Assembly (NCBI GenBank): GCA_050260415.1
Contig: JBLNCE010000065.1
Location: 1-58,329, forward strand
Direction: 5' to 3'
Length of the DNA: 58,329 nucleotides
DNA from: JBLNCE01 sp050260415
Lineage (GTDB): Bacteria; Bacillota; UBA4882; JAAYXC01
In this document: piece by piece, positions 1 through 8,875 of the stretch
Position numbering within the stretch: position 1 is the stretch's first letter
How the letters are laid out: each line of letters begins with the position of its first letter
Program-made: the position numbers and the translations under genes
The notes under the pieces: generated by a model
Database searches by the model: none
Seen by the model: the letters and a program-made list of their open reading frames with translations, nothing else
Told to the model about the DNA's origin: nothing

Positions 1-1086
1 ATGCCCGGATTGGTTGATATGCACGTTCATATCAACAACGCGAAAGATCTGGATCTGTTCGTCGCCAATGGGGTTACCGCGGTCCAGAATATGTGGGGGT
101 ACGAAGGTCTCCTCAATCTCTTCGGTTTTTCAAACCAGTTACGCTTGAAAACGCAGATCGATAGCGGTAAACGGCTTGGGCCTTCGATCTATACAGCGGG
201 TCCCATACTCGAGGGTCATCCCAAGACACAGCCGTTCATGACCGAAACAACCGACCCGCGGGCGGCGGTAAGGTTGGTGAGGAGCCATAGGGAGAAAGGG
301 TATGATTTCGTCAAAGTATACGACCATCTGCACGAAGGAGTTTACCTGTCCATCATGGAGGAATGCCGCAGGCTGCGGATGCCAGTGAAAGGTCATGTTC
401 CGTATGGCGTCGGAATATTACAAGCGCTTCAGTGGGGACAGAGACAGATCGATCACTTGACCGGATACTTGGACTATGACATGGTGAAGTTGTTATTGCC
501 TGAGGAGCAGTTGGCCGAGTACGCGAGACTTACCCGGGAATACGAGGTATATAATTGTCCTACGGTTGTTTTCACGCAGAAACGGGTTGGGATGGCCAAA
601 TTCCATGAGATGTCGAAACATCCGGCTATGAAGCATCTTAATTTCATGCAGAAACTCTTTCTACGTAAATCAGTCGCGTCGCTGGAAGAGGAACTACGCT
701 ATCAAGGTCAGGATTACCAGCGGGATGTTTTCGAGCTGTACAAAACGGTCATACATGCTTTACAACAAGAGAATGCCCCGATCCTGGCCGGGACGGATAC
801 TGGTAATCCATTCGTCTTTCCGGGATATGCGCTTCACGAAGAGCTTGAGCTCTTGGTGAGAGCGGGCATGTCACCGTACGAAGCCTTATCGTGCGCCACC
901 GTGAGACCGTACGAAAGCCTGGGCATGATTGATAAAGCCGGGACAATCGAGGTTGGAAAACGAGCGGATCTGATTATCTTGCGGAAAAATCCATTGGATG
1001 ACATCAGCGGCATTACCCAGATAGAAGGCGTGATCCTCAAGGGAAAACTGTTAAGTAGAGATTGTTTGAATGAACTATTGAATTGA
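1..1086 (+). CDS. Imidazolonepropionase-like amidohydrolase, 5' end cut off by the window
   Basis: A metal-dependent hydrolase of the amidohydrolase superfamily; the substrate cannot be told from sequence. The full set of metal ligands is visible: the strand-1 HxH (His8, His10, in PGLVDMHVH), a candidate carbamylated Lys105, His132 (KGHVPYG), His152 (IDHLTGY) and Asp266 (AGTDTGN). The C-terminal segment GTIEVGKRADLIIL is the usual return to the small beta-sandwich domain. Family members have about 50 residues before PGLVDMHVH, so the first ATG is probably internal and the true start lies upstream of the window. Cyclic imidase, imidazolonepropionase-like or prolidase-like activity are all possible. 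The family call is secure. Confidence 0.85.
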   Translation: MPGLVDMHVHINNAKDLDLFVANGVTAVQNMWGYEGLLNLFGFSNQLRLKTQIDSGKRLGPSIYTAGPILEGHPKTQPFMTETTDPRAAVRLVRSHREKGYDFVKVYDHLHEGVYLSIMEECRRLRMPVKGHVPYGVGILQALQWGQRQIDHLTGYLDYDMVKLLLPEEQLAEYARLTREYEVYNCPTVVFTQKRVGMAKFHEMSKHPAMKHLNFMQKLFLRKSVASLEEELRYQGQDYQRDVFELYKTVIHALQQENAPILAGTDTGNPFVFPGYALHEELELLVRAGMSPYEALSCATVRPYESLGMIDKAGTIEVGKRADLIILRKNPLDDISGITQIEGVILKGKLLSRDCLNELLN

Positions 1087-1161
1087 CAGTCGCCCTTCCT
1101 CTCGATGCGCGTGCTTTTTCTGAATGAATCGGTTATCGCCGTCAAAGGGAGGCCGGCCAAG

Positions 1162-1899
1162 ATGAAGCGTCAGAAAATCCGTAAAGCCGTTATCCTGCTC
1201 ACATTCCTGCTCTTCCCGGTCGTCTTGAACTACCTTTCCCCTTACTTGATTATCCAAGGCGCCGCGGAGGGCGTCATCAACGGGAGTTACCTGCTCTTCG
1301 CGCTGCTTTTCTTGGGGTCGCTCTTTCTCGGCCGGGTTTGGTGCGGCTGGGTCTGTCCGGGCGCCGGGCTGCAGGAGGCGTGCTTTGCCGCGCGCGACCG
1401 GCGGGTCAAGGGCGGCGACTGGCTCAAGTACCTGATCTGGGTGCCGTGGCTCGTCCTGCTCGCGCTCATCGCCGTCAAGGCCGGGGGCTACCGGCGGGTG
1501 GATCCGCTCTACATGACGGAGAAATGGATCTCGGTCATCGATCCGATGAACTACATGATCTACTATACGGTGCTGGGCTTGGTGGTTATCTTAGCCTTGA
1601 CGGCGGGCAAGCGCTCTTTCTGCCACCATGTCTGCTGGATGGCGCCATTTATGATCGTGGGGCGCAAGGTGCGTAACCTCTTCGGCTGGCCCGCGCTGAG
1701 GCTCCAGGCGGCCTCGGAAGTATGCGGCCAATGCGGGCGGTGCACCAGGGAATGCCCGATGAGCCTGGAGGTACAGGCGATGGTGGCGGCGGGCCGGATG
1801 GAGAGGGCGGAGTGCATCCTCTGCGGCAGCTGCGTGGATGCTTGTCCGCGGGGAGTCATCAAGTACGCCTGGCGGGCGGGGAGGGAGACGAGACGGTGA
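1162..1899 (+). CDS. Membrane-bound 4Fe-4S ferredoxin-type protein (NapH/CcoG-like)
   Basis: An integral membrane electron carrier of 245 residues. Hydrophobic segments occur near residues 8-30, 40-58, 88-105 and 133-152. A cytoplasmic-type CGWVCPG motif follows the second segment, as in NapH/NosR/CcoG-like proteins. The C-terminus has two 4Fe-4S sites, CGQCGRCTRECP and CILCGSCVDACP. The ATG at 1162 is preferred over an upstream in-frame start at 1105 because GGGAGG lies 9 bases before it and a hydrophobic helix begins immediately. The donor and acceptor cannot be inferred. It is not obviously coupled to the amidohydrolase before it, and 160 bases without a gene separate it from the RNA that follows. 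Confidence 0.8.
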   Translation: MKRQKIRKAVILLTFLLFPVVLNYLSPYLIIQGAAEGVINGSYLLFALLFLGSLFLGRVWCGWVCPGAGLQEACFAARDRRVKGGDWLKYLIWVPWLVLLALIAVKAGGYRRVDPLYMTEKWISVIDPMNYMIYYTVLGLVVILALTAGKRSFCHHVCWMAPFMIVGRKVRNLFGWPALRLQAASEVCGQCGRCTRECPMSLEVQAMVAAGRMERAECILCGSCVDACPRGVIKYAWRAGRETRR

Positions 1900-2056
1900 T
1901 GCCGTCACGGCGGTCGGCCGAGATTGAATGACGTTGACGTGATGATCGCGGTCCCTTCTTACTTCCGCGGACTTGCTCCGATATCGCTTTTACGCGCCGC
2001 TGTGGCAAGCCGTGCCATAATTAGGATCAGCTTAGTCCCCGCGGCGGTCCCAGATG

Positions 2057-2065
2057 TGCTATAAT
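2057..2065 (+). promoter_or_regulatory. Extended -10 promoter of the OLE RNA
   Basis: TGCTATAAT is a perfect extended -10 element (TGnTATAAT). No good -35 hexamer is seen 17 bases upstream, which is typical of extended -10 promoters. Transcription would begin near 2072, matching the start of the structured region. Confidence 0.7.
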
Positions 2066-2071
2066 GTCTGT

Positions 2072-2645
2072 TAGGGATGGTACAGTATCCTAGTCGGGAG
2101 GTCGATCCCCAAGGACGGGCCTAAAAATCCGTTGAGGGCACATCGATGAAGTCCGTGGTGCTGGCCGCCGACGCCCAGTCGGGGGCTGGTGCTGGGGGTT
2201 AAGGGGATGGGGCGATCCGCAATGGCATGCGGGCGTTGACCCCACCACCGTGGAGGCCCAAGTGCGTGGGGAATTCTTAACGGGAGGAACTACGGCTTGG
2301 GGGTAAACCTGCACGCGGTACGGTACTCAAGTACTTAGTGTCGGTGCAGCGTAGCCTGCCTTGAGTGATCAGGGGGGAACGGCGTGGAGCCGTGAAACCT
2401 TGGTTGCAAAAGAGGCTAGGGGGTCGGCCGAACCGCCGGGGAAAACTCCTAGGCTGCCATCAGGGCGCGTTGGGGATTGCAGTGTGGTCTAAGTGGTAAT
2501 CCAGTCCTGTCGTTGGCGACAAGACAGAGCGGACTGAGAGGGAAACCGTCGGGACGGCAACGTCCCGGAGTCCGTTGGGAAAACCTGCTGGACCTCAAGC
2601 CACAATTTTTACTCAACGCGTTACCATCCCAATTAATCCATACAT
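2072..2645 (+). ncRNA. ole: OLE RNA (ornate, large, extremophilic)
   Basis: About 570 bases with no plausible coding frame, rich in G and in local helices, directly before oapA and dxs. That is the conserved genomic position of OLE RNA in extremophilic and anaerobic Firmicutes, and the length is close to the roughly 600 nt of known examples. Helices that can be read include ACTCAAG (2325-2331) with CTTGAGT (2360-2366), CAGTCC (2502-2507) with GGACTG (2531-2536), TGTCG/CGACA closing a TTGG loop (2508-2521), and a 7-bp stem with a GCAA tetraloop (2550-2567). OLE RNA forms a membrane-associated complex with OapA and is linked to stress tolerance in Bacillus halodurans. The 5' end follows from the promoter; the 3' end is approximate. 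The identification rests on context and structure, not a covariance-model hit. Confidence 0.82.
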
Positions 2646-2667
2646 ACACTCTTGCGGGGGTGCATCC

Positions 2668-3237
2668 TTGTCGCCCCTTGTCTGGCAAAACGCGTTGCTC
2701 ACTTTCTTGTTGTCCATCGCCCTCGGCGCGGTCTTGGGTTTCATCGCGCAAATGCCATTCGTGTTTTCCTTGCTGCTCCTGCTCGTCATCATCTGCGTGG
2801 GGATCCTGTTTGACATGGTCGGGGTGGCGGTGGCCGCCGCCAACGAAAAACCGCTGCATGCGATGGGAGCAGATCGGATCCACGGCAGCAGGCAAGCCAT
2901 CTGGCTGATCAGACGGGCCGGCAGGGTCAGCAATATTTGCAACGATGTGGTTGGCGACGTATGCGGCACCATCAGCGGCGCCATCACCGCCGGTCTGGCC
3001 ATCGCCCTGGCGGTGCGTTACAGCCTGGATCACAACCTGCTCTCCATCCTGGTCATCGCCGTCATCGCCGCCTTGACCGTGGGCGGCAAGGCAATCGGCA
3101 AGATTTACGCGCTCCGGGAACCCCATCTGGTGGTTCTGGCCGTGGGACGTATCCTGGCTTGGTTTGGTCTTTCGGGCGGCAAGCGCGACGGACGAGCCCG
3201 ACAAGCCAGGGCGGGACGCGGTCCGGGAAGAAGGTAG
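2668..3237 (+). CDS. oapA: OLE-associated membrane protein OapA
   Basis: A 189-residue integral membrane protein that in Bacillus halodurans binds OLE RNA and brings it to the membrane. Four hydrophobic segments are seen (about residues 7-25, 28-52, 92-115 and 119-140). The hallmark conserved core lies between the second and third: GILFDMVGVAVAAANEKPLH, then HAMGADRIHGSRQAI, then SNICNDVVGDVCGTISGA. Acidic residues in FDMVG and NDVVGD match the family's conserved Asp residues. The start is taken as TTG at 2668, with GGGGG 7-8 bases upstream; longer in-frame starts would run into the RNA. The gene ends 3 bases before dxs, so the two are probably cotranscribed with the RNA. Confidence 0.88.
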   Translation: MSPLVWQNALLTFLLSIALGAVLGFIAQMPFVFSLLLLLVIICVGILFDMVGVAVAAANEKPLHAMGADRIHGSRQAIWLIRRAGRVSNICNDVVGDVCGTISGAITAGLAIALAVRYSLDHNLLSILVIAVIAALTVGGKAIGKIYALREPHLVVLAVGRILAWFGLSGGKRDGRARQARAGRGPGRR

Positions 3238-3240
3238 ACA

Positions 3241-5133
3241 TTGAGCATCCTCACTAGGATCCAAGGCCCGCAAGATCTCCGCGGGTTATCCCCCAAGGAA
3301 CAGACGGAACTCGCCGGCGAACTCCGGGCGGAGGTTATCAAGACCGTCGCCAAGAACGGCGGCCATTTGGCGCCCAACCTTGGCACCGTTGAGTTGACGT
3401 TGGCTCTCCATACCGTGTTTGACAGCCCGCATGATAAGATCATCTGGGATGTCGGGCATCAGGCCTACACGCACAAGCTGTTGACCGGCCGCCGCGACGC
3501 ATTTGCCACATTGCGGCAGTTCAACGGCTTGAGCGGCTTTCCCAAGCCGGGCGAGAGTCCGCACGATGTCTTTGCGACCGGTCACAGCAGCACCTCGATC
3601 TCGGCCGCTCTGGGCCTGGCCATCGCCCGCGATTTGTCCTCGGAACGGCATCGCATCGTGGCGGTGATCGGCGATGGTTCGCTCACGGGCGGGATGGCCT
3701 ATGAAGCGCTCAATCATGCGGGCCACCTCCGCACCGATCTTCTGATTGTCCTCAATGACAACAAGATGTCGATCGCGCCCAATGTGGGAGGCCTGGCGCG
3801 CTACCTGCAGCGTCTGCGCATGCATCCTGGGCTGCACCATCTCTCCGCCGAATTAGACGAGTATATCCGGCGTATTCCGGCGCTGGGGGGCTTTACCGCC
3901 CAAGCGGTCGAGAAGCTGAAGGACAGCTTGAAGTATATGGTCATCCCGGGCGTATTCTTTGAAGAACTCGGTCTGAGCTACTTCGGCCCGGTGGACGGCC
4001 ACCATATCGGCGGTATGCAACGCGCGTTCCGCGAAGCGGTGGCGCACGGCGGCCCCGTTCTGGTTCATGTCTTGACCAAGAAAGGCAAAGGCTACGCGCC
4101 CGCGGAACGCAATCCGGAGCGTTTCCACAGCGTGGGACCGTTCGCCGTTGAGACCGGAGAACCTTTGGCCCGGAGCGCCAGGAGTTATACGCAATTGTTT
4201 GGACAAGCCATGGTCGAACTGGCGCGGGAGGACGAGCGCGTGGTGGCGATCACCGCCGCGATGCCGGAAGGAACCGGCCTCGACCGTTTTGCCCGGCATT
4301 TTCCGGACCGTTTCTACGACGTCGGTATCGCCGAACCGCACGCGGTGACAATGGCCGCGGGCCTGGCCGCCGGCGGTCTCCGCCCGGTGGTGGCGGTTTA
4401 CTCCACTTTTCTCCAGCGCGCCTACGATCAGATCCTCCATGATGTCTGTCTCCAAAATCTGCCGGTCATCTTCGCCCTCGATCGCGCGGGCTTGGTCGGG
4501 CAGGACGGCCCGACGCATCACGGGCTCTTTGATCTCTCCTACCTGCGTCATATCCCGGGGATGTCCATTATGGCGCCGAAAGACGAGCGGGAACTCAGGC
4601 AGATGCTTCGGACCGCGCTGGCGGCGAGTCTGCCGGTGGCGATCAGATATCCCAAGTCGCCAGGCCTGGGCCTCACCCTGGAAAAGAACGCTTCTGTCCT
4701 TCCCTGGGGACGCGCCGAGCGGATTAGGGACGGCGGCGACGTGGCGCTGGTGGCATTGGGCCCGATGGTCTCCATCGCGGAAGCCGCGGCCGAACGACTG
4801 GCCGCCCGGGGTATTTCCTGCGCGGTGGTCAACGCCAGGTTTGTCAAACCCCTGGACGAGGAAGTTCTCCTGGAACTCGCACACAAGACGAGGCGGATCG
4901 TGACCATCGAGGAACACACCGTAATCGGCGGGTTCGGCGCCGCGGTGCTCGAATTGTTGGCCGCCAGAGGTCTCGTGCGCGTGCAAGTGAAGTGCCTCGG
5001 TTTGCCGGATCGTTTCATCGAGCATGGCCCCCGTGATTTGTTGCTCGAACGTTACGGGCTGTCCATAGCCGGCATCTGCCAGGCCGTGGCCGATCTCAAC
5101 CTGCCCGGCGTGGGGCTCAGATTCCCGGGGTGA
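3241..5133 (+). CDS. dxs: 1-deoxy-D-xylulose-5-phosphate synthase
   Basis: Thiamine-diphosphate enzyme that condenses pyruvate with glyceraldehyde 3-phosphate, the first step of the MEP isoprenoid pathway; cytoplasmic. It has 630 residues, the usual length. The N-terminus has the TPP/Mg motif GDGSLTGGMAYEALNHAG (about residues 143-160), preceded by GHSSTSISAALG. The central transketolase domain carries the catalytic Glu (GIAEPHAVTMAAGLA, near residue 365) and RAGLVGQDGPTHHG. The C-terminal domain ends in TIEEHTVIGGFG. It starts at TTG 3241 with a GAAGGT-type ribosome site and no spacer gene after oapA. Linkage of dxs to OLE/oapA is conserved in other Firmicutes. Confidence 0.96.
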   Translation: MSILTRIQGPQDLRGLSPKEQTELAGELRAEVIKTVAKNGGHLAPNLGTVELTLALHTVFDSPHDKIIWDVGHQAYTHKLLTGRRDAFATLRQFNGLSGFPKPGESPHDVFATGHSSTSISAALGLAIARDLSSERHRIVAVIGDGSLTGGMAYEALNHAGHLRTDLLIVLNDNKMSIAPNVGGLARYLQRLRMHPGLHHLSAELDEYIRRIPALGGFTAQAVEKLKDSLKYMVIPGVFFEELGLSYFGPVDGHHIGGMQRAFREAVAHGGPVLVHVLTKKGKGYAPAERNPERFHSVGPFAVETGEPLARSARSYTQLFGQAMVELAREDERVVAITAAMPEGTGLDRFARHFPDRFYDVGIAEPHAVTMAAGLAAGGLRPVVAVYSTFLQRAYDQILHDVCLQNLPVIFALDRAGLVGQDGPTHHGLFDLSYLRHIPGMSIMAPKDERELRQMLRTALAASLPVAIRYPKSPGLGLTLEKNASVLPWGRAERIRDGGDVALVALGPMVSIAEAAAERLAARGISCAVVNARFVKPLDEEVLLELAHKTRRIVTIEEHTVIGGFGAAVLELLAARGLVRVQVKCLGLPDRFIEHGPRDLLLERYGLSIAGICQAVADLNLPGVGLRFPG

Positions 5134-5137
5134 TTTC

Positions 5138-6874
5138 ATGAACGATTGGCAAAACAGCAACACGCGCACGCAGAAGATCCGCAACCGGTGGCGGCAGTAC
5201 GACGCCTTGCGGCTGGGGATGGATTGGACCGAGGAGGACTTGGCAAAATACCAGGTCTTCATCGATGACGTATACGGCGATAGTCATCCGGGCAGCGTGC
5301 ACCTGAAAGCCCTTAGCGAATCGGTCTCCATGGGCGTCATGGAGACCGGCGGCAAAGCGGCCAGTTTTCACGTGACCGATCTATGCGACGGCTGGGCGCA
5401 GGGACATAGCGGCATGAACTACATCCTAGCCTCGCGGGAGATCATCGCCGACATGGTCGAATTGCACGGCTCGGTTGTACCGTGGGACGGGGCGGTGATG
5501 GTCTCCAGTTGCGATAAATCCATCCCGGCGCATTTGATGGCCATGGCCCGCCTGGATATTCCCGCCATTCACGTGCCCGGCGGTACGATGGGTTCAGGAC
5601 CGGATCTGTCCACCATCGCCTTTGGCGGCGATATCTCCCTGCGCGAGAGGCAGCGAAGAGTCTCAGTCCAGGAAATCCGCGAGTTTTGTCTGACCTCCGC
5701 TCCGACCTGCGGCGCTTGTCCGTTCATGGGCACCGCCGGCACCATGCAATGCATCTCCGAGGCCCTGGGTTTGGCCTTGCCCGGCTCGGCTTTAATCCCC
5801 GCCTTCTACCAAGAATTGAATCGCAAGGCCAGGCAGGCGGGCAAAGCGGTCATCAATTTGATCAACAGGCGGATCAAGGTGAGCGAGATCCTTACCCCCG
5901 CCGCCTTCGCGAACGCGATCAAAGTGCACGCCGCGATCGGGGGTTCGACCAACGCGCTGCTGCATTTGCCGGCCATTGCCCATGAGGCGGGTCACAGACT
6001 CCCGCTGGACCTGTTCAACCAGGCGAACCAGGAGATACCCTATCTCACGAACCTGCAACCGAGCGGCAAGTTTCCGACCCAATTCTTCTGGTACGCAGGC
6101 GGCGTGCCGATGATCCAGTGGCTTCTCCGCGATCGGCTGGATCTTTCGGTCATGACCGTGACCGGCAAGACCCTGGGCGAGAACCTGGAGGATCTGATGA
6201 ACGACCGTTACTTCGAGCGGGTCCAGTCCTATCTGGCCAACCACCGTATTTCCCCGCAGGATATCATCATCAGCCCTGAAAAAGCGAGCAAGAAGGGTTC
6301 GATCGCCATCCTCCACGGGAGTCTTGCGCCTGAATGCGCCGTCATCAAGTACGCGGCGGTCGGAAACCAGAAGTTCAGCAAGCGGGGGCCGGTGACGGTC
6401 TACGAGTCCGAGGAGGCCGCTTATAAAGCCATCGTGGAGAACCAGGTCAAGCCCGGGGAGATCATGGTCATCCGCAATGAGGGTCCGCGGGGATCGGGGA
6501 TGCCGGAGATGTTCATGACCACGGAAGCATTATCCTCCATACCCGAGCTTTCCTCCTCGGTCACGGTGATCACCGACGGGCGCTTTTCCGGCGCCACCCG
6601 CGGCGTGTGCATCGGCCATGTCGCGCCGGAGGCCGCCCTGGGCGGGCCGATCGGGTTGATCGAAACCGGCGATCTCGTCGCAATCGATATTCCCAACCGC
6701 CGTCTGGATATCGTGGGCTTCGCCGGCCGGGAGTGCGCGCCGGACGAGATCGCCGCCACCTTGGCCGCCCGCCGGACGCAATGGAACCCGCCCGTTCCCA
6801 CCCGAAAGCACGGCGTCCTGCGCCGCTATCTCGCCAATGCGGCGCCGGTGAGCCAGGGGGCGTATATGGAGTAA
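5138..6874 (+). CDS. IlvD/Edd family dehydratase (dihydroxy-acid or sugar-acid dehydratase)
   Basis: Fe-S-dependent dehydratase of 578 residues. Family motifs are clear: SCDKSIPAHLMAMARL, PTCGACPFMGTAGTMQ and GSTNALLHLPAIAHEAG, with the C-terminal swivel-domain motifs GPRGSGMPEM and TDGRFSGATRG. The cluster Cys residues in CDK and TCGAC are present. The first conserved block reads LCDGWAQGHSGMNY, whereas biosynthetic IlvD usually has a SDGIxMGHxGM-type sequence, so a sugar-acid substrate is possible. It begins 4 bases after the dxs stop with GGGGTGA as ribosome site and is probably in the same operon. No other branched-chain amino acid gene is nearby, which weakens a firm ilvD call. Confidence 0.85.
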   Translation: MNDWQNSNTRTQKIRNRWRQYDALRLGMDWTEEDLAKYQVFIDDVYGDSHPGSVHLKALSESVSMGVMETGGKAASFHVTDLCDGWAQGHSGMNYILASREIIADMVELHGSVVPWDGAVMVSSCDKSIPAHLMAMARLDIPAIHVPGGTMGSGPDLSTIAFGGDISLRERQRRVSVQEIREFCLTSAPTCGACPFMGTAGTMQCISEALGLALPGSALIPAFYQELNRKARQAGKAVINLINRRIKVSEILTPAAFANAIKVHAAIGGSTNALLHLPAIAHEAGHRLPLDLFNQANQEIPYLTNLQPSGKFPTQFFWYAGGVPMIQWLLRDRLDLSVMTVTGKTLGENLEDLMNDRYFERVQSYLANHRISPQDIIISPEKASKKGSIAILHGSLAPECAVIKYAAVGNQKFSKRGPVTVYESEEAAYKAIVENQVKPGEIMVIRNEGPRGSGMPEMFMTTEALSSIPELSSSVTVITDGRFSGATRGVCIGHVAPEAALGGPIGLIETGDLVAIDIPNRRLDIVGFAGRECAPDEIAATLAARRTQWNPPVPTRKHGVLRRYLANAAPVSQGAYME

Positions 6875-6973
6875 GAATGGATAGTCTTTTCGCCGGGGTC
6901 GGTATCGGAACCGGCCTGGGACCGAAGGGGTAGAAAGCCCGGGTTGCTTGGGCAGAGTGCGACCGGAGGAGGA

Positions 6974-7016
6974 ACGATAACGATTCCGATCTCGATCCCG
7001 ATCCCGACCCCGATTA
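6974..7016. repeat. Degenerate 6-base tandem repeat (CGATCC-like)
   Basis: An intergenic run of CGATTC/CGATCT/CGATCC units with a period of six bases, between the dehydratase and aprA. It shows no open frame with a ribosome site and no hairpin. The rest of 6875-7136 shows only the aprA ribosome site. Confidence 0.6.
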
Positions 7017-7136
7017 TAGCAGGCAAGAGATAGGCATAGCCCCTTTCCTCTATGGATCAAGTGCACATCGGCCTCCAACCCACGGACCCTTCTGTGGATC
7101 CAGCATATATTGTTAGGGCACAGGGGGGTTTTTGTA

Positions 7137-8873
7137 TTGACGCATGAGTCTTCCACCATGGAGCTGGCTACGGATATCCTGATCGTCGGGGGCGGCACCG
7201 CCGGGTGTCTGGCGGCGGTGGCGGCCAAGGAGGCCCGCCCGGATCTGCGCGTCACCATCATGGAAAAAGCGGCGATCGAGCGGAGCGGGTGCCTCGCCGC
7301 CGGGATGAACGCCATCAACGCTTACCTGCACCCGGGCGAGACGCCTGAGAGTTTTACCCGCTTTGTACGCTATGACGCTTGCGGGCTGATCCGCGAGGAC
7401 CTGGTCCTGAGCGCGGCGGCGGAGATAAATCAGGTGGTCAGGCGGGTTGAGGCCTGGGGCCTGCCGGTGGTCAAGACGCCCCAAGGCGAATACGCGGCGC
7501 GGGGCCGCTGGAATCTCAAGATCAAGGGTGAGAACCTCAAACCTATTCTGGCGGCGGCCGTGCGCCGAGCCGAGGTGGAGGTCCTCGAACGTGTCGCCGT
7601 CACCAATCTAATCGTCGAGGACGGCCGGGTCGTCGGCGCTTTTGGTCTCGGTGTGCGCGACGGACGGTTCCATGCAATCAGAGCGGGCGCGGTCATCATC
7701 AGCACCGGCGGTGCGGCCGGCCTTTATCGCCCCGTGAATCCGGGCTCGGGGGCCAATCTTGGGTGGTATTGTCCGTTCAATGTCGGCAGCGGTTATGCCG
7801 TGGGGATCCGCGCCGGAGCGGAGATGACCGGTTTTGAGATGCGCTTTATCGCCCTGAGGACAAAGGGCATCCTCTGTCCCACCGGAACGCTGGCGCTGGG
7901 ATTCGGGGCCAAGCAGGTCAACGCCCTCGGCGAGCAGTTCATGCGCATGCGGTATGCGCACGTGGGCGGCGAAGGCGCGCCGACCTGTTATCGAATCCAC
8001 GGGCCAATCCAGGAGCATAAAGCCGGGCGGGGCCCGTGTTGCCTCGACACCCGTCACCTGGACGGGGCGCGCGTGCGCGAGGTAAAAGAAGCCTTCCTCG
8101 ATATGTACCCCGGTATCGTCCTCTACTGGGCCGCAAACGGGATCGACCCCAGCAAGCAGGCGGTGGAGATCGCGGGCACCGAACCGTACCTGGTCGGCGG
8201 TCATTGCCAGGCCGGGTACTGGATTGATGCGTGCCGCCGCACCACCCTCCCCGGGCTCTACGCGGCCGGTGACGTGGCCGGCGGTTATCCGTACAAGTTT
8301 GTCAGCGGCTGTTGGGCCGAAGGCGCGATCGCGGGGCGGGAGGCGGCCCAAGCAGGGGTTGCCGCGCCGCCGCGCATAGACGGGGGGCTCGTGGAGGCGG
8401 AAAAGGAGCGCGTCTTGCGGCCTCTGCTGCGCGCGGCCGATGCCGACGCCCCCACGCCGGCGGAGTTTCTCGAACGTCTCCAACGGATCACGGATGAGTA
8501 TGCGGGCGGAAGTTCCGCTTTCTACGAGTTGCACGGGCATAAGCTGCTCGTGGCGAAGGAGGAACTTGCACGCCTGGCGCGGCAGACCGAGTTCGTCGCC
8601 GCACGGGACGGGCATGAACTCCTGGCCGCGCATGAGGCGTTCGATCGCTTGCTGGTGGCGCGGGTCATGGTCGAGCACCTGCTCTACAGGGAAGAAACGC
8701 GATGGCCCGGCTTTCAGACGCGGCTCGACCATCCCGAAAGAAACGATCATCGGTGGCTGGTCTTTGTGAATTCGATCTTTGACAACGATCAAGGCCGGGT
8801 GCGGATGCTGGAGCGCCCGTATGTCCAGATGGTACCGGGCGACCGGTATCTGCCCGGCAAGGGGGAGAACTAG
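7137..8873 (+). CDS. aprA: Adenylylsulfate reductase, alpha (FAD) subunit AprA-like
   Basis: Flavoprotein that interconverts APS with sulfite and AMP; cytoplasmic partner of AprB. The Rossmann/FAD motif ILIVGGGTAGCLAAVAA is at the N-terminus. The block RSGCLAAGMNAINAYLHPGE corresponds to the APS-reductase version of the fumarate-reductase-like fold. Other motifs are STGGAAGLYRPVNPG and, near the C-terminal side, LYAAGDVAGGYPYKFVSG. Length is 578 residues, shorter than the roughly 620-660 of classical dissimilatory AprA. The start is TTG 7137 with GGGGGG 8 bases before it; ATG 7158 is the alternative. It lies 2 bases before aprB and sat follows, which strongly supports the call. Confidence 0.86.
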   Translation: MTHESSTMELATDILIVGGGTAGCLAAVAAKEARPDLRVTIMEKAAIERSGCLAAGMNAINAYLHPGETPESFTRFVRYDACGLIREDLVLSAAAEINQVVRRVEAWGLPVVKTPQGEYAARGRWNLKIKGENLKPILAAAVRRAEVEVLERVAVTNLIVEDGRVVGAFGLGVRDGRFHAIRAGAVIISTGGAAGLYRPVNPGSGANLGWYCPFNVGSGYAVGIRAGAEMTGFEMRFIALRTKGILCPTGTLALGFGAKQVNALGEQFMRMRYAHVGGEGAPTCYRIHGPIQEHKAGRGPCCLDTRHLDGARVREVKEAFLDMYPGIVLYWAANGIDPSKQAVEIAGTEPYLVGGHCQAGYWIDACRRTTLPGLYAAGDVAGGYPYKFVSGCWAEGAIAGREAAQAGVAAPPRIDGGLVEAEKERVLRPLLRAADADAPTPAEFLERLQRITDEYAGGSSAFYELHGHKLLVAKEELARLARQTEFVAARDGHELLAAHEAFDRLLVARVMVEHLLYREETRWPGFQTRLDHPERNDHRWLVFVNSIFDNDQGRVRMLERPYVQMVPGDRYLPGKGEN

Positions 8874-8875
8874 GC

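Noticed and set aside
1105..1161. Earlier start for the membrane 4Fe-4S protein
   Set aside because: It adds 19 polar residues without a ribosome site; ATG 1162 has GGGAGG and leads straight into the first helix.
2477..3273. Open frames of 143 codons (plus strand, from 2477) and 274 codons (minus strand, from 3273) across the OLE/oapA region
   Set aside because: Their composition is that of shadow frames, they lack ribosome sites, and they overlap the structured RNA and a well-supported membrane protein gene.
3853..5262. 469-codon minus-strand frame opposite dxs
   Set aside because: It is the antisense of a clearly identified enzyme gene; long antisense frames are expected at this GC content.
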